Origin: Adiantum capillus-veneris
Lineage: Eukaryota > Streptophyta > Polypodiopsida > Polypodiales > Pteridaceae
Direction of reading: 5' to 3'
DNA: 64,000 bases
NCBI GenBank assembly: GCA_014529385.2
Contig: CM043956.1
Location: 84,743,721 to 84,807,720, forward strand
Below the pieces are notes generated by a model. It did not search any database, was not told where the DNA came from, and was given only the letters and a program-made list of their open reading frames with translations. The position numbers were made by a program, and so were the translations under genes. Each line of letters opens with the position of its first letter. Position 1 is the first letter of the stretch. Below, piece by piece: positions 1 to 12,119 of the stretch.

Positions 1-996
1 TGTACATTGTAGGAAAGATAATTATGTATCTAAAAAATTACAAGATAACTCTTGTAGCATGCGTTCCCACTATGTACGTGTCACAGCAAGACAATGCCCA
101 TGTAAGTGTTAAACCCAAAGTGGAGTAGGTTTATATTTTTAGTTGAGTGTTTGTAGTTTGTTTAGTAGATGGTCAGTAACCATAATCTAAAAAGAGAGAA
201 ACTTGTTCATATTAGAAAATAGGTTAATCCTTGATGGTTGTAACATTTTGAGCACGGTGAATGAAGAAGAAGGAGAGGATTGACACCCTGTGGTGTCTAA
301 TTCCTGTTTTTTTGTGTAATTAGTTTTCAATTTCAATTCAAAAATGTAGTCACCTGACAAATTTCCTGATTTTTGGGTATGTGTTAAAAGTTGATTGTTT
401 AAGGGATTCTGTGAAGATAATGGAGGTAAAGGTTATTTTTCTTCATTTTTATCTTCATGTTATTGTTCCCCATAACACATGGTGATCCGGATTTGGTTTG
501 AGCCTTTCAATAGAGTCTCTATGCGTGAATCGATGCCTTTCTTAAGATGGATTTTGATGAAGTAAAATGTTGCAAACAAGGACAAAGGGAGGAATTAGAG
601 AGTATTGATGTGTAGAAGTTGTATTCAATCCATGACAAAGTGAAAGTTTTTTGGTGGTGATGGTAAGCAAGCAAACGTAGACAATTGATCTTGAGAGCCA
701 ATTGAGGGGTTTGGTTTAGAGGCTTGAAGAGTATGGATAGTGGCTGCCTTGAGTGAAAGAAAGGGGTGCAAAAAAGCACGGAATGCTAAAGAACCAAGAA
801 GGCAATTAGGGAAAACATAACAAAAGGAAGCAATGAGAATAGGAGAACAAAAGTGTTGAGAATAGATGGTTTTGTTGTAGCAACTGAGAAGGAAAAAGGG
901 TTGTAGAGAAGATTGAAGCACTGAAGAAGCTTAAGCACCCATGAACAAAGAAAATTTGCAAGATGTTGAAGGTGAAGGGGATGCCATCAAGGGTAG
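1..996. other. Unassigned AT-rich non-coding DNA
   Basis: I see no domain-bearing reading frame here. The minus-strand frames between about 500 and 1,120 are short, overlap each other, and show no recognisable protein family. The right part leads into the direct repeat that starts near 997. It is probably old transposon-derived sequence, but nothing in it proves that. Confidence 0.4.
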
Positions 997-1354
997 GAGC
1001 CATTTTTTGTTATAAAAAAGCACCTTGAAAACAAGAGTTGGTGGAGTGGAGGAGGAACAAGCTGAAATAGAATTCAGGACCTTGGAAACTAATTTCAAGA
1101 GTGTACTTGAATTTTTTAACATGAAATCAGATTGGGCATGATGATTGAAGAGATTCTCCTGAATTATTGAATCTAGAAATAGACGGCCCTAATTTTTTCA
1201 CCTTGAACTCAAGTCAAAATATCATACCAAAATTCTTGAAGTGAGTAAAGCGATGGATCCTGACCTTTGAAGGTGAAGCTAAAGTTTAAACCTGATCAAC
1301 CTGACTTGATTTTGTGAAGATTTAAGGAGTAAAAATTGATCGAAGTAAGCCATT
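997..1354 (+). repeat. Diverged direct repeat, copy A (~360 bp)
   Basis: This stretch matches 2,178-2,556 in the same orientation. Shared blocks include AAAACAAGAGTTGGT, GGAGGAGGAACAAGCTGAAA, TTGAATTATTGAATCTAGAA and ACCTTTGAAGGTGAAGCTAAA, in the same order and ending at AAGTAAGCCAT. Substitutions and small indels are frequent (copy B has an extra ~30 bp near 2,390-2,420), so the duplication is old. It could be the LTR pair of a decayed retroelement or a tandem duplication. No canonical TG...CA boundaries were established. Confidence 0.7.
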
Positions 1355-1632
1355 TATGTAAGGCCACGGGCCAAGCTAGGGGACCTAGGCCAAGGGCCTG
1401 ACTGCATGGTGTGGGTAGGGTATACTAAGAATGGACTAGGGCTAGGAGTCCCAGGGCCTATGTATAGGGTGGTAGGGAGGAGGAATTTGGAATGCAGTTC
1501 CCCTAGGTCTCATATATTGGTATTAGGAGGCTAGTTTTACAAAAGTGGGCGTGGTCCATGGCCTTTGCATACTCATGCAAAGGCCATGGATATAAAGCAA
1601 GACCGAGCATAGCTCTGTACGAGAGTCATTCC

Positions 1633-1663
<31 letters not shown>

Positions 1664-2177
1664 AGCCATGACTTCAATCTGCACAAAGTCAAGTGTGCTT
1701 TGGGTTGTTGGAGGAGTTTTGCAATTGTCATTTCTGTGAGAGGCAAAACCAAGCTCGCCATCGTTCCCTATCTCTCTCTCTCATCATTCGATGCAGTCTC
1801 TAGAACATTGCCATGGGTGACATCTAACCTTCTCCACATGTGGGCGCCCAAGCGTTGGAACTAGGGTAATTCAAAAATAGTTTAAGGGAGGGTCTCCACA
1901 ATTGCCCCCACCATCTTCTTGTTGGCTCGCCAAAGCAACCAAGGCTAGGCGAGCAAGGCAATAATGCCGGAGACAACCATTAGATTTCTATAAAAAATTT
2001 AAATTACAAAAAACTTTGAGCTATTTTCAAAGTGTTCTAAGGGTCATATTTGCCGCATCTTGGCATACTCAACAATTAGAAGAGAACAAAGAGAAATTGG
2101 AAGAATACAATTAGCATGGCTAATACTTTTTCTTGTGGTGGTTTATAGTTGGTTCCAATCTGTTTCCAATTTTATGG
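1355..2177. other. Spacer between direct repeat copies, with AC microsatellite and promoter-like hairpin
   Basis: This non-coding spacer holds a perfect hairpin (1,555-1,590), a TATAAAG box-like string just after it (about 1,592), an (AC)n tract at about 1,635-1,663 and a short TC tract near 1,770. A TATA-like box next to a hairpin would fit an LTR promoter region, but that is inference. Confidence 0.4.
1555..1590. repeat. Perfect 16-bp inverted repeat with 4-bp loop
   Basis: The left arm TCCATGGCCTTTGCAT (1,555-1,570) and right arm ATGCAAAGGCCATGGA (1,575-1,590) are exact reverse complements around the loop ACTC. A TATAAAG string follows immediately on the plus strand. Confidence 0.85.
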
Positions 2178-2556
2178 AACCATTTTATGATATAAGAGAG
2201 CACCCTAAAAACAAGAGTTGGTAATGTGGAGGAGGAACAAGCTGAAAATAGAATTCATGACCTTGGAGGCTAAATTCAGGAGTGTACTTGAACTTTTGAG
2301 CTTGAAATCAAATTGGGCATGAGGATTGGAGAGATTCTCTTGAATTATTGAATCTAGAATTAGATGACCCTAATTTTTTCACTTTGAAGTTGATTTCAAA
2401 TCAATAAATTATTGATAATCTTAAGTCAAAATATCGGATCAAAATTCTTAGTTACGGTGGATCTTGACCTTTGAAGGTGAAGCTAAAATTCAAATATGAT
2501 CAACCTAATATGCTTCTGTGAAAATTCAAGGAGTCAAAACTGATCCAAGTAAGCCA
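2178..2556 (+). repeat. Diverged direct repeat, copy B
   Basis: This is the second copy of the repeat at 997-1,354, with the same order of shared blocks and the same end at AAGTAAGCCAT. It lies just upstream of the Tat-type pol relic at 2,755. It may belong to that element or only neighbour it. Confidence 0.7.
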
Positions 2557-2754
2557 TATTTCATTTTTTGCAAGCAGTAACCTGAATGTTCACCTTGGTA
2601 CTTTTTACTTGTTTGGTACTTTTGGGCACTTCTTGAGGTTTATTGGGATTTGGCTCCCTTTGGTGCTATTCGATGATTTGATAATTTTTCATGTAAGATT
2701 TTTATGTGAATCCATTGGCAGGTGAGGATGGTATCGGGGCTAAGCTTCTTCAAA

Positions 2755-3945
2755 CGAGCTAACAACTCCCACTACATGAAGCCCGTCTATTGTGCTAGTA
2801 GGGTGAAACTAGAGGTTGAAAGAGGATATACATAAGTGGATCTCATTATGGTGAGTGTAATTTATGCATGTAGAAGGTTTAGGCACTACCTTCTTTTTCA
2901 CATTCTCACTAGCTATACTCTTCTACCTCAATTTGTGAATAGCTCTACCTTATCAAAGAGACTCATCAAGTAAATTGTGGAGATAAAAGAATTCCAACTC
3001 TCTTTTATTGTTGAGGACAGATACACTAGCTAATTTGATTACCTATAAAGAAATCCCTCTTCTTATCAATGAGGATGCCATAAAGAAGTAGCATAAAGAA
3101 GCTCCTGACATAGACACTGCCTATTTATTTATTTTTGATGGCTCTTACAGGAAAGCTCATGGTGAAGCTTCAGGAGGTGTTGTAATTTATGATCTTCAAG
3201 GTTATTTTGTACCCAAAAGGAGTTTGAAGCTTACACACAAAGAAACAATGAAGGTAAGTATGCTACTTTGGAGAAAGGACTACACCTTTGCCTTGAGTTT
3301 TGTATGCATCATGTGAGGGAAAGAGGGGATTCTCTTTTGGTGGTTAAGCAAGTACTTGGGGTGTGGCAAAGTAAGAATCCAAGATTAAAAAACAAAATTT
3401 CAAGTGAAGAATCTGCTTCGATGTTTTGAAGCTTGGAGTTTAAGGCATGTGGGCAGGTCTCAAAATGAAGAAGCACATGGTGCAACACAAGCTTCAATTG
3501 GCCAACAATATGTGATAAGGGCTAATTCTCCTCTTTATTTGGGAAGGGAATCTTTCGAGAGGGAAGAAGAGTTTCTAAAAATAGGTATGATTCCATCAGG
3601 GTTGGAGAAATCAAAGAAGTATGCATTCCTTCGTTGTACCAAAAGGTATGTGCTGCTTGGTGATGCCTTGTATATGAAAGGGGCTGATCTTGTGATGAGA
3701 AGGGTGCCATGGAAAGAAGAAATTAATAGAATTTTAGAGGAGAATCATGAGGGTTCTTGTGGTGTTCATTTTGCTTCAAAGATCACTTTTCATAAAATCT
3801 TGCAGGAGGGATTATTGTGGCCAAGCATCCAATGCGATGTTCATCAAGTGGAATGGTTCTTTCTTGGTTTTAAGGAAGTTTCCAAACGGTACATACCATC
3901 TTGCTGACTTGGATGGTACCCTGCATAAAGCATGTGTGAATGGCT
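2755..3945 (+). pseudogene. Decayed Tat-type Ty3/gypsy pol fragment (RNase H, second RNase H, integrase N-terminus, C-terminal tail)
   Basis: Translation with frameshifts gives the tail of the RT-linked RNase H (KPVYCASRVKLEVERGYT, then about 2,850-3,020 resembling the region around 29,740-29,900 of the complete element in this window). Next comes a second RNase H (FDGSYRKAHGEASGGVV, about 3,135-3,200), then an integrase zinc-finger region (HEGSCGVHFASKITFHKIL, about 3,750-3,805). The end of the polyprotein follows (NGTYHLADLDGTLHKACVNG, about 3,888-3,945). The catalytic DDE core of integrase is absent: the frame jumps from the zinc finger to the C-terminal tail, so an internal deletion lies near 3,840-3,885. 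Stops and frameshifts show it is dead. The RNase H plus extra RNase H order is typical of the Tat lineage. Confidence 0.8.
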
Positions 3946-4939
3946 AAAGGTTGAATAAGTATGTTGCAAGGTTGATGACTGTGGTTGAGGATGAGTCTTC
4001 ATGTAAAGAATTTTTTGATCGTATGTCTCTTTATGAAGATGAATCAAAGGATCCATCACTTGGTTTACACGTTCTCTTTCTGTTGTTGTTGATAATGTAT
4101 GATCTAGGAGGCTGGGGTGTGGAAAACTATGTTGAGTGCATTTCAAACGCCCTGTTTTTTTGTAAATTTTCATATATGGACATGTCACCCAATGTTAAAA
4201 GGGTGTGTGGGCTTTCCTTTTGTGTGTTGTTTTAAGCAAGCTCATGTACATGCAGTGCAAGTCACTACTGTAGTACCAATTATTGGGTTGCGTTGGCTGT
4301 TTATAGTTAGATTTTTAAGTTTCTTGTATATAACTTTAACTCATGTACAAACAAAAAATATTTTAGAAAAACATCAAAAATTTGTATTTTTTGGCTCGTT
4401 GTGTCTCCTTCATGATTTTTCATGCAGTTTTCTGCCCTCAACTAGCCTTTCGTATGTTTAGTCGGGCAATGGCAACTTGCTGTTTGCGCCAATTTTGCAC
4501 ATAGAGCTACATAGGTTTGAAATTTGTGGTCTCCAAAACTTTTTTTGTGGAAAAATTTGCAGGGAATTTTTTAGGCTTGAAAGCATCCCTTTTGGAGGTG
4601 TGGTTTGGGAGATACAATCTATTTCCCATAGGGTACATGATATGGCAACCCGTAAGTAGTTTGTTGTAGAGTGAGTTGTGGAAGCTCGCTTGTTTTGTGG
4701 TGTGTATACATCTCAAAATTGTGGTTTTCAAGAATCATTTGGTGACTAGGGGAACTCTTTTCCTCAAGTGCATTGGTCAGCATGTGCTGTAATTCCATGC
4801 CAAGGCAGGTGCTTTCTAGTTTCAATGATGGTCTTTTGGGTGGGCGTGTGCTTGTAAATTCCCAAGGGATCACTTATCTTTTAGTTGTGGTGTTGTGAAA
4901 GTTATTTTGGTACATTTTTTGGTGGTCATCTTGTGTCTT
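3946..4939. other. Non-coding sequence after the gypsy fragment
   Basis: This T-rich, low-complexity plus-strand sequence has short frames of no recognisable family. It may be the 3' untranslated part or LTR of the preceding gypsy relic, but I could not find a matching partner LTR in the window. Confidence 0.35.
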
Positions 4940-7500
4940 GAGCTCTATTGGGAGACATTTCTATAGAGGTGCCCCTTGCTCTTGTTTTCCCAACAACGAC
5001 TTTGACAAGGCATTGCCTCCTTACAATAGATGCAAGAGTGCCACCCAGATAGCCCTTGGATGGAGGATTAGATATAGTAGGGTTGATAGGAGCTGATCAC
5101 CATTGAGGAGTGACATCAAGAGATTTCCTTTCATCGTCACACATCACAGTGGACTCAAGTGGGCAACATAGTTACTAATGAGTTCCTTGAGATTGTGGGT
5201 CCTTTCCATCTGCACATCAGTGTTTGTTAGCTGAGGAGGCCCAATGGGTCTGTTGCTATAGAGCTCAAGGATATGCACATAGTTTCTACCAACTTTTACC
5301 ATGAGCTACTTTCAACCATCAAGATGCATGCAGAGAGCAGGTGTGAGCACATATGCCTTGTTTAGTTAGTGAGGAGATGTGCCAGGGGCTTGAGTGAGTG
5401 CTCCAACATGAGGATCTAGAAGAGGCCCTAAGGGAACTCCCCAAGGTAGTTGGCTAGGTGAGGATGGTTTGACACCTAGTTTCTTCTTAAAGTACTAGGA
5501 GGTGCTTCGTCTAGACTCTGTAGTGCTTACCAACACATTTTGTACACTAGAGAGATTCCTGACAACATGAGTGAGGGATTGATCTACCTTATCCCCAAGG
5601 AGGGAGGCTCCTTGTATGAGATTTGGCATCGGCAACCCATCACCATTCTCAAATTAGACTATAAAATCTTAGAAAAGGCTCTGAGTTTGAGAATTCAACT
5701 GCTACTTGAGAGCATTATACATGAGAACTCACAAAGGGTTGGTTTGTGTGGGCTGTAGCTGTCTATGCAGGGAGAGGAGCTTTTGAATGTTGAGTTTAAT
5801 GATAAATCAGGCATATTTCTAGAGGGTTGAGAGGCCAACTTGCACGTGTGAGAAATCTCTTGAGCTGTTCTATTGTGCATCGAAGTACTAATCAACTAGT
5901 AGAAGATAGCGTCTTTTTGGTTTGGTAGTGCTCGCATGCCTAATTGGTGACCCAGAGAGGGTTTGAGGTGGATTCCTCTAGGGATACATGTACATTACTT
6001 GAGTTGTTAGGTTAGTTTGGATCTACCACCAGAGCAATAGAGCACTCCTCTCCTCCTTTCCATTGAGAGGAAACTGTTCCATTGGAGCTCAGTATGACTT
6101 TCTCTTGCTAGCAAGGTTGTGGTGGCCAACCAGGTGTTGATGGCTACTATGTGGTACATCACATCTTGCTAGATTTTCTTGAGCTCTTGCATGAGACATT
6201 TTGAGTGGCTGATTAGGAGCTTCTTATGGTTAAGACAAGACACACAATCAATTCGAGCCAAGGTCTCCTGGTAGGTCATTACTTTGTCTTGCTCTCAGGG
6301 AGGGTTAGGGATCATTGACCCAACACGGTAGAGTAGAGACATCCTTGGGAAGCTGTGGTCATAGGACTTCTTCCAGGGGAGGATTTCTAGAAGGAGTTGT
6401 TACTACACCATGTTTGGGCCCGAGCTCCACAGACAAGTGGCCCATGGAGGATTTCTTCCAAGGGAGGATCCCTAGAAGGAGTTGTTGCTACAACAAATTT
6501 GTGCTTTAGTTAAGGCTTTCTCAATCACATGTTCGTGCACTTTATTTGAGGTACATAGGGAGGACCACCTCCACTGAATCACTACCAAAGCACCAGAGGT
6601 GGCTAAGTGCTACTTCTGATGGATCATAGTTGTGGGCCTCAGTGGGAGGAATTTTTTCATAGATCCCAACCCATCAGATCCTGAGTGGTGGAGGCTTTGG
6701 GCTTGGGAAATCCAACCCTTAATGTGAGCCTGCAATGGGGGTGGCTAGTTTTGTGAGATCCCTTTACTTGAGCCAATCAATCCAAGACCCCTTTCTTTGA
6801 GTACACATCTTGGCTGGGTTTCCATTTGAGATCTTGGCAAGATTTTGGGAGCTCTTGTGGGATAGCCGATAGCTAAGACGAGTCACCATGTTCTAGTGGC
6901 TAGTTGCACATCAAGATATTGTACTTGGGAGTTGGTTGGTGCACAAAAATCCCTCACTAGTATGTGCCGCATGTGACCACCTACTCTAGACATAACAACA
7001 CTATCTGTGGGACTACCCCATGGTGTAGCAAGTTTGTCTTTGGTTTCTTAGGCTAATGCCTAAATTTTTTAATAGCCAGCCAATACACTTAGTGTATTGC
7101 ATCTTGTTCCACACTCATGGTCCCAACACTTTGTTTTAAGATGGCTTCGGTTAATAGGATAATTGTAATACAGGAGGGTCATCCTACACTCCAGTCGGCC
7201 ATGGAGTTAGTCCCTTGGATTGGAGTGGAGATAGAGAGTGGTGTTGGGAGATCATCTACAACCTGACATTGTGGCTCATCTGGTGAGCGTATTTCTTTTT
7301 CATCTTTGAGGCTCGGTCTATCCCACTAGTGGAGACTGTCTAGGACATTTTCCTAGAGCTAATATACACACTTAAAGGCTATGGGACTGACACAAGGATT
7401 TCTTACGACTTTGGGGCCTAGAACCCTTCTTCACCATGGTCCATGGTGCACCTATGGAAGTAACATCCAGTGGTGTGGTTGTTTCCTCCTCCCATTTCCT
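4940..7500 (+). pseudogene. Decayed L1-type LINE ORF2 (reverse transcriptase and zf-RVT region)
   Basis: Segments in LINE order are visible, broken by stops and frameshifts. The RT fingers appear around 5,460-5,560 (DGLTPSFF then a TLGEIP-like stretch). The region 5,540-5,740 reads EGLIYLIPKEGGSLYEI, PITILKLDYKILEKALSLRI and LLLESIIHEN, which are standard plant LINE RT blocks. The connection/thumb region at about 6,080-6,320 reads SLASKVVVANQVLMATMWY and ends in GGLGIIDP. The zf-RVT-like region at about 6,870-7,060 has VTMFQWLVAHQD and a C-A-C...H-Y-L-W pattern. The catalytic YADD palm between 5,760 and 6,060 is not recognisable. A LINE assignment is firm; the clade is only inferred. Confidence 0.8.
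6361..6495 (+). repeat. Two near-identical ~47-bp direct copies inside the LINE relic
   Basis: The block GGACTTCTTCCAGGGGAGGA followed by ...CTAGAAGGAGTTGTT at about 6,365-6,411 recurs at about 6,449-6,495 with a few changes, at a spacing of ~84 bp. It is a local duplication within decayed LINE sequence. Confidence 0.7.
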
Positions 7501-8204
7501 AATTTATACATCATTGTACATGGTTGTTCATTGGGAAATTATGCCAACATGTTGATGTAGCCCTATCTAGGAGGGGAAGATTGTAGCCCATTGGGTAGTT
7601 TTTTAAACTAATGGAAGACTTTTTCTTGGAAAAACAAATGTATTTACATTCATAAGGCCAAAACGTTTTGAAAAAAGAAGTGGTTCAACTCTAGAGTCTA
7701 AATATCAATGGACTTGGGAAAGAGAGACGCAGAGTGCCAGCAAGGCTTGGAAGAGGGAGGCTAGCTAGGAGCGGAGGAGAGTGGCACATGCCTGGTATTC
7801 CTACATGCACATGGACATACTATTGGTTCTTTGCCTCAACTTTGTGGCATTAATCTCATCACAAGGTGAGCCAAAGATGGCTCCATGGATAGAGGAGGTG
7901 GCGGTTTCAAGCACTTGAATCTCCAAAAGAGAGTGGATTGGGAAAAATTACAAGGACACTCACTTATCCTTTAGTCCAAGTGGCACATTAAACCACCCCT
8001 CCCCCATCCCCCATCACAATAGACAGTGTTGACCCACATTTCCAAAGTGTTTAAACATTACCCCAAATCACATAGTTTGGAGAGAAGACCTACACTATTT
8101 TCTTGCATCACATTCATCATTATGAGCTTTATGTAGGTACCCAATGTTATCCATATTAAACTCCATGCTTCTAGTGTAAGTAAGCTTCAGTTTATGGGGG
8201 TGTT
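7501..8204. other. Unassigned non-coding DNA between LINE relic and LTR-like sequence
   Basis: No family was recognised. The last ~15 bases before 8,205 are G-rich (TTTATGGGGGTGTT) and could be a polypurine tract for the LTR-like sequence that follows. The interior of that supposed retroelement would then lie here, but no gag or pol motif is visible. Confidence 0.35.
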
Positions 8205-8790
8205 TGTTGGGGTAAGCCTTTATCTTACACTCACAATGAGAACAAGGCCCTAAAAATCCACACATGCACCATTATATGCATAGTCATACTTCCCCATTGA
8301 ATCTTGTAGTCTCACACATGCTACACACTTGATAGCCACATGCTACTTGTGGTAGTTGACATGACCCTTGCCATTACCACTTGTGGTGTAAATCCATCCC
8401 CTCGTTGATTCCAATCACCCACCTTGAGTCTGTATATGGCCAATATCCAAAGCTTGTAATCTCTCTCAAATGTCTACGACCAACCATCTAAGGTATCATT
8501 TCTACATTTTGTATTGAGCTCTCTCTAATGTACGTAATTATTGTTTAGCCACAACCATGAATGGTGTATTGGTCCACCATAACATGTACACCAACCCCTT
8601 ATTATCAAGATCTTTTGTATTATGACTATTAACATGCCATTACCATTTTATTTTGTAAATTTCCTCGCTCTATATATAGCTAAGTTTGAAGCCTTTGTAA
8701 TATGCAACCTATGCTTGTAATACTTTGTGAAATCAATGGAAGGTCTAAGAATTGGTAGGGTTTCTACCATGGATGATTGTTTATCAACCA
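8205..8790 (+). repeat. LTR-like sequence, plus orientation (probably a solo or orphan LTR)
   Basis: It starts TGTTGGGGTAAGCC directly after a G-rich tract. It contains a TATATATAG box (about 8,672) and a downstream region typical of an LTR R/U5 segment. It matches the reverse complement of about 9,530-9,952, sharing blocks such as CACATGCTACACACTTGATAG, CTTGCCATTA-CACTTGTGGTG, AATATCCAAAG and GGTCCACCATAAC. No PBS follows its likely 3' end, so it is probably solo or orphaned. The 3' boundary is uncertain. Confidence 0.6.
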
Positions 8791-8861
8791 AGTCACGTGT
8801 ATAAAACACATGTAGGAACTTGCTAAAATTTGAAAATTGGAAGGATTAGCGAGGAGGAGGC

Positions 8862-8871
8862 ATCTCTCTCC

Positions 8872-8921
<50 letters not shown>

Positions 8922-9113
8922 GCATGTGGGTGGTACTTGCTCCTAATCATGGTATGAATTGTGATTAGCTTTGACCATGGACAACTTGCAAACACTTTGA
9001 AGGTCTACTATTTTTAGGTGTGGTGATAGGGTAGAAAAGAAACAAGGGTTGTAGCCCTAGGATCGGTATATAGAAGGGATTCTATTTTTCTTGCAGGTTT
9101 TTTGCCACTGCAC

Positions 9114-9212
<99 letters not shown>

Positions 9213-9304
9213 ATTAGTTGGAGGCTTTGTTGGCCTCATTAGTTGTGTCAAGACATAACCGCAATTCTTGCGATGTCTTTTTGTGAATTGCTAATTGTTC
9301 TCTC

Positions 9305-9396
<92 letters not shown>
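8862..9396. repeat. Cluster of long TC, GA and AC microsatellites
   Basis: (TC)n runs at about 8,862-8,916. (GA)n runs at about 9,115-9,207 with a single interruption. (TC)n at about 9,300-9,370 is followed directly by (AC)n at about 9,371-9,396. Poly-Ser/Leu or poly-Arg/Glu reading frames across them are artefacts of the dinucleotide repeats. Confidence 0.95.
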
Positions 9397-9402
<6 letters not shown>

Positions 9403-9529
9403 AAGACGACTTGTCGTTCTTTGACTCTGTCTTGATGTTGTATCCCTAAAAGCAGTCGCAACAATGCACACTATATTTTGCTTGCCAAGTAGGAACACTT
9501 GAGGATTATGAGATGCGCTACCTCTTAAT

Positions 9530-9952
9530 CACATAGTAGGAGAGCATGGATGTTATAAGGGTTATGGTGGATAAACCAATCAGGAAATTATGGTTGCAAC
9601 ATATCCAAATTAGATAGTGATCTCAATACACAATTAAAATAACTTGTGTGATTGATTGGAATTGGAAACAATAATTTTACAACCTTTGGATATTAGCCAT
9701 TTATAGGCTCAATGTGGAGAAGTGCAATCAATGATTGAATGGATATTCACCACAAGTGTTAATGGCAAGGATCATGTGAGCTATCACATGTAACATGTAG
9801 CTATCAAGTGTGTAGCATGTGTTTAGGGAATGAGTAGCATGAGTGATGCTTATAGGTGCCATAGAATTAATGTGACTATGTACTTATTTGGTGCATGCTT
9901 GGCATAAGCGTTTGTTCTCACCATGGTGTGTAAGCTAAGGATTACCCCAACA
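9530..9952 (-). repeat. LTR-like sequence, minus orientation, homologous to 8,205-8,790
   Basis: On the minus strand it begins TGTTGGGGTAATCC at 9,952, preceded by a purine-rich stretch (ACGAGGGCATA). It follows the order of the 8,205 copy: TTAGCTTACAC, CACATGCTACACACTTGATAG, the CTTGCCATTAACACTTGTGG block, CTAATATCCAAAGGTTGTAA, and the CCACCATAACC block. The two copies face each other tail to tail with microsatellites between them. Divergence is substantial, so these are two separate insertions or one old inversion. Confidence 0.65.
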
Positions 9953-10958
9953 TATGCCCTCGTAAGTTGAATCTTACACAATAGAGCATGGATTTTTTTT
10001 AGGGAGTCTAACATGGGTTACATTGAGTGTAACTGCACGAGGTTCATAAAGATTAAATTTGATGGAGGAAAAATAGGGTAGGCAATGTCTAAACACTTAC
10101 AATGCTGGTCATCATTTTCTTTTGGACACTTTGCTAGGGCCATCTCCAATGCAATAATCCTTGCTTTAAGAATCTAGAGGATCTGATGATGGTGCACATG
10201 GTTTGATCCCTATTAGGTGCATATACATCATGGAAGCACGTTTTGTGTATAAAAATTATTATGTTGGTGCTTCAGTTATGGGGTTGTCTTACCATTAGAT
10301 ATTCGTAGTGTTTATAACCCCTTAAAATCTTGAGATTAGGTATGTCATGCATAGCATAAATGGTTGAGCTTTTATGTAGGAGTTTTGATGACTCAAGTTT
10401 TGCATACATTACAATCATTGCCAAAATCTTGGGTGCTTTGATTTCTCTTGCGTGAATGCTTTGAATGTGCTTCAAAATGTGTTTTGCTCTACCTTTTGGA
10501 GTCAGAGCCTTGGTGCCAAATAAGCTCCCATGAAGGAAGCTATGAGAACTTGGGAGCTCGGGCTCAAGAAAATTCAAATAAGTAGTGTGTGTGCTCACCA
10601 TGGAAATAATTCTCTTGCTTGAGGGTAAGCTCCATGAGAACATATATTTCCCGAAATATGGCTATGAGGCAAGTTCGCTGTGGGAAATAAACCTTATATA
10701 AGCAATGGAGTGAAGAGTTATAGTGTGTGAGAACAGGTGCCTAAAAGGCTAAAAATAAAAAGAATATTCTCATTGGTCAATAAACAACAAGTGATGAGAT
10801 CAAGAGGGTAAAACACACACACAAAATTCTAGACTTTGTAAGAAAAACATTTTAATCATTTACTCAACCGCAAGGTCCAATGGGTTTAGTGGTATTGCAT
10901 AGATGCTCCTTAGCAATGGCAACAATAAAATCAGACCACCAAAGAATCATGCAAGGAC

Positions 10959-10991
<33 letters not shown>

Positions 10992-12119
10992 AAAAATATG
11001 AGCATCAAGTGATTCTTCCGAGCGTCTTCATCAACCGCAAGATCCTAAGTTGCAATTTTCCATCTTTTGTGTCACCTTTTGCATGGTTTCTTGTGAATTG
11101 CATGCTTCCAAGGTCATCACGAGAATCCAGGTAAGGATGCAAGCAAAAGGGCAAGAAGCAGCTACCTAGGGTACTAGTCCACACTCAGAGCAACAATGAA
11201 AGGATGTTCAGGAACTTTGAAACACACACACACCCTATGTTCAAAGTTCGTGTACTCTCTTTTAAAAACTAAAAAAAAAACAATGAAAGGATGCCCCTTT
11301 GCCGGTGCTCAGGTCATACTCTTGCCATCTGGCCCACGTTCGTCATCAACCAGTCGGTATGTATAGTATAGAACACCCTTTTTGGCCTGCCCAAAGGGCT
11401 AAGTCCTAAGGCCATAGTGATGCATTCCCTTTTTGTTAGTGAAAAATCTCAAATGTATTTGCAAAAAATAAAAGAAAGAATGAAAATGTTTGATTGGTGA
11501 GTGTTGTAGTCAGCACTCATGAGAAAGTTATGACAGTGAGTAGTGGGTGACAATCTCATGTTTTCTCCCAAAAGATATTGATATAAGATTATTTCCAAGA
11601 TTATATTATTGGATGTGGAGTTTGGCTCCTCTTTTTTTGCATGCCCAAAGGGCTAAGTCCATAGTGATGTGCTCCCTTTTTCCTAATGAAAAAGGAGAGG
11701 CTGTTTTAAAAAAGTGTACATTTCTTTGACTGGTTAGTTACCAGAGCAGACAATCAATATCAAGATTTGTAAAGATAGAGCTTTGTAGACACTCATTAAA
11801 AGGATTTTTGTCCTGTCTCAAAGTGAAGCCTTCCTTTTTTGCCTATGAAAAATAAAAGATTTACAAGAAAACAAAATTTTTGTTATTGGGGATAAGTTAC
11901 TAGCTAAGAAGTTAGAATTTCATCGTTGGTTGAATGGGATACATATTATTACATATCACTCGTTACAAAGAGAAGTGACCCACTTGGTATGATTATTAAA
12001 GAAGTGGCTCAAAAGACTCATCACGCACCCCCACCTCTAGTCATGATGGTAACCTTTATGTGATTTTTGGCCTTTTTGGCCTCTATGTGAATAAAACAAT
12101 CCTCAAGAAATTTGGGCTA
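9953..12119. other. Unassigned non-coding DNA with a short direct repeat
   Basis: No domain is recognisable, including in the 123-codon minus-strand frame at 10,272-10,643. A (TC)n tract lies at about 10,964-10,992. A ~55-bp block containing TGCCCAAAGGGCTAAGTCC and CCATAGTGATG occurs at about 11,389-11,450 and again at about 11,640-11,695. It could be the interior of the element whose LTR-like end is at 9,952, but that is unproven. Confidence 0.4.

Noticed and set aside
9014-9498. Open frames of poly-Ser/Leu or poly-Arg/Glu
   Set aside because: They are produced by uninterrupted GA/TC dinucleotides, which are open in several frames. The same holds at 18,254-18,728, 19,015-19,371, 43,650-44,474 and 58,829-59,062.
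10272-10643. 123-codon minus-strand open frame
   Set aside because: No recognisable motif, no partner and no codon-level sign of coding; it sits in otherwise decayed transposon-like DNA.
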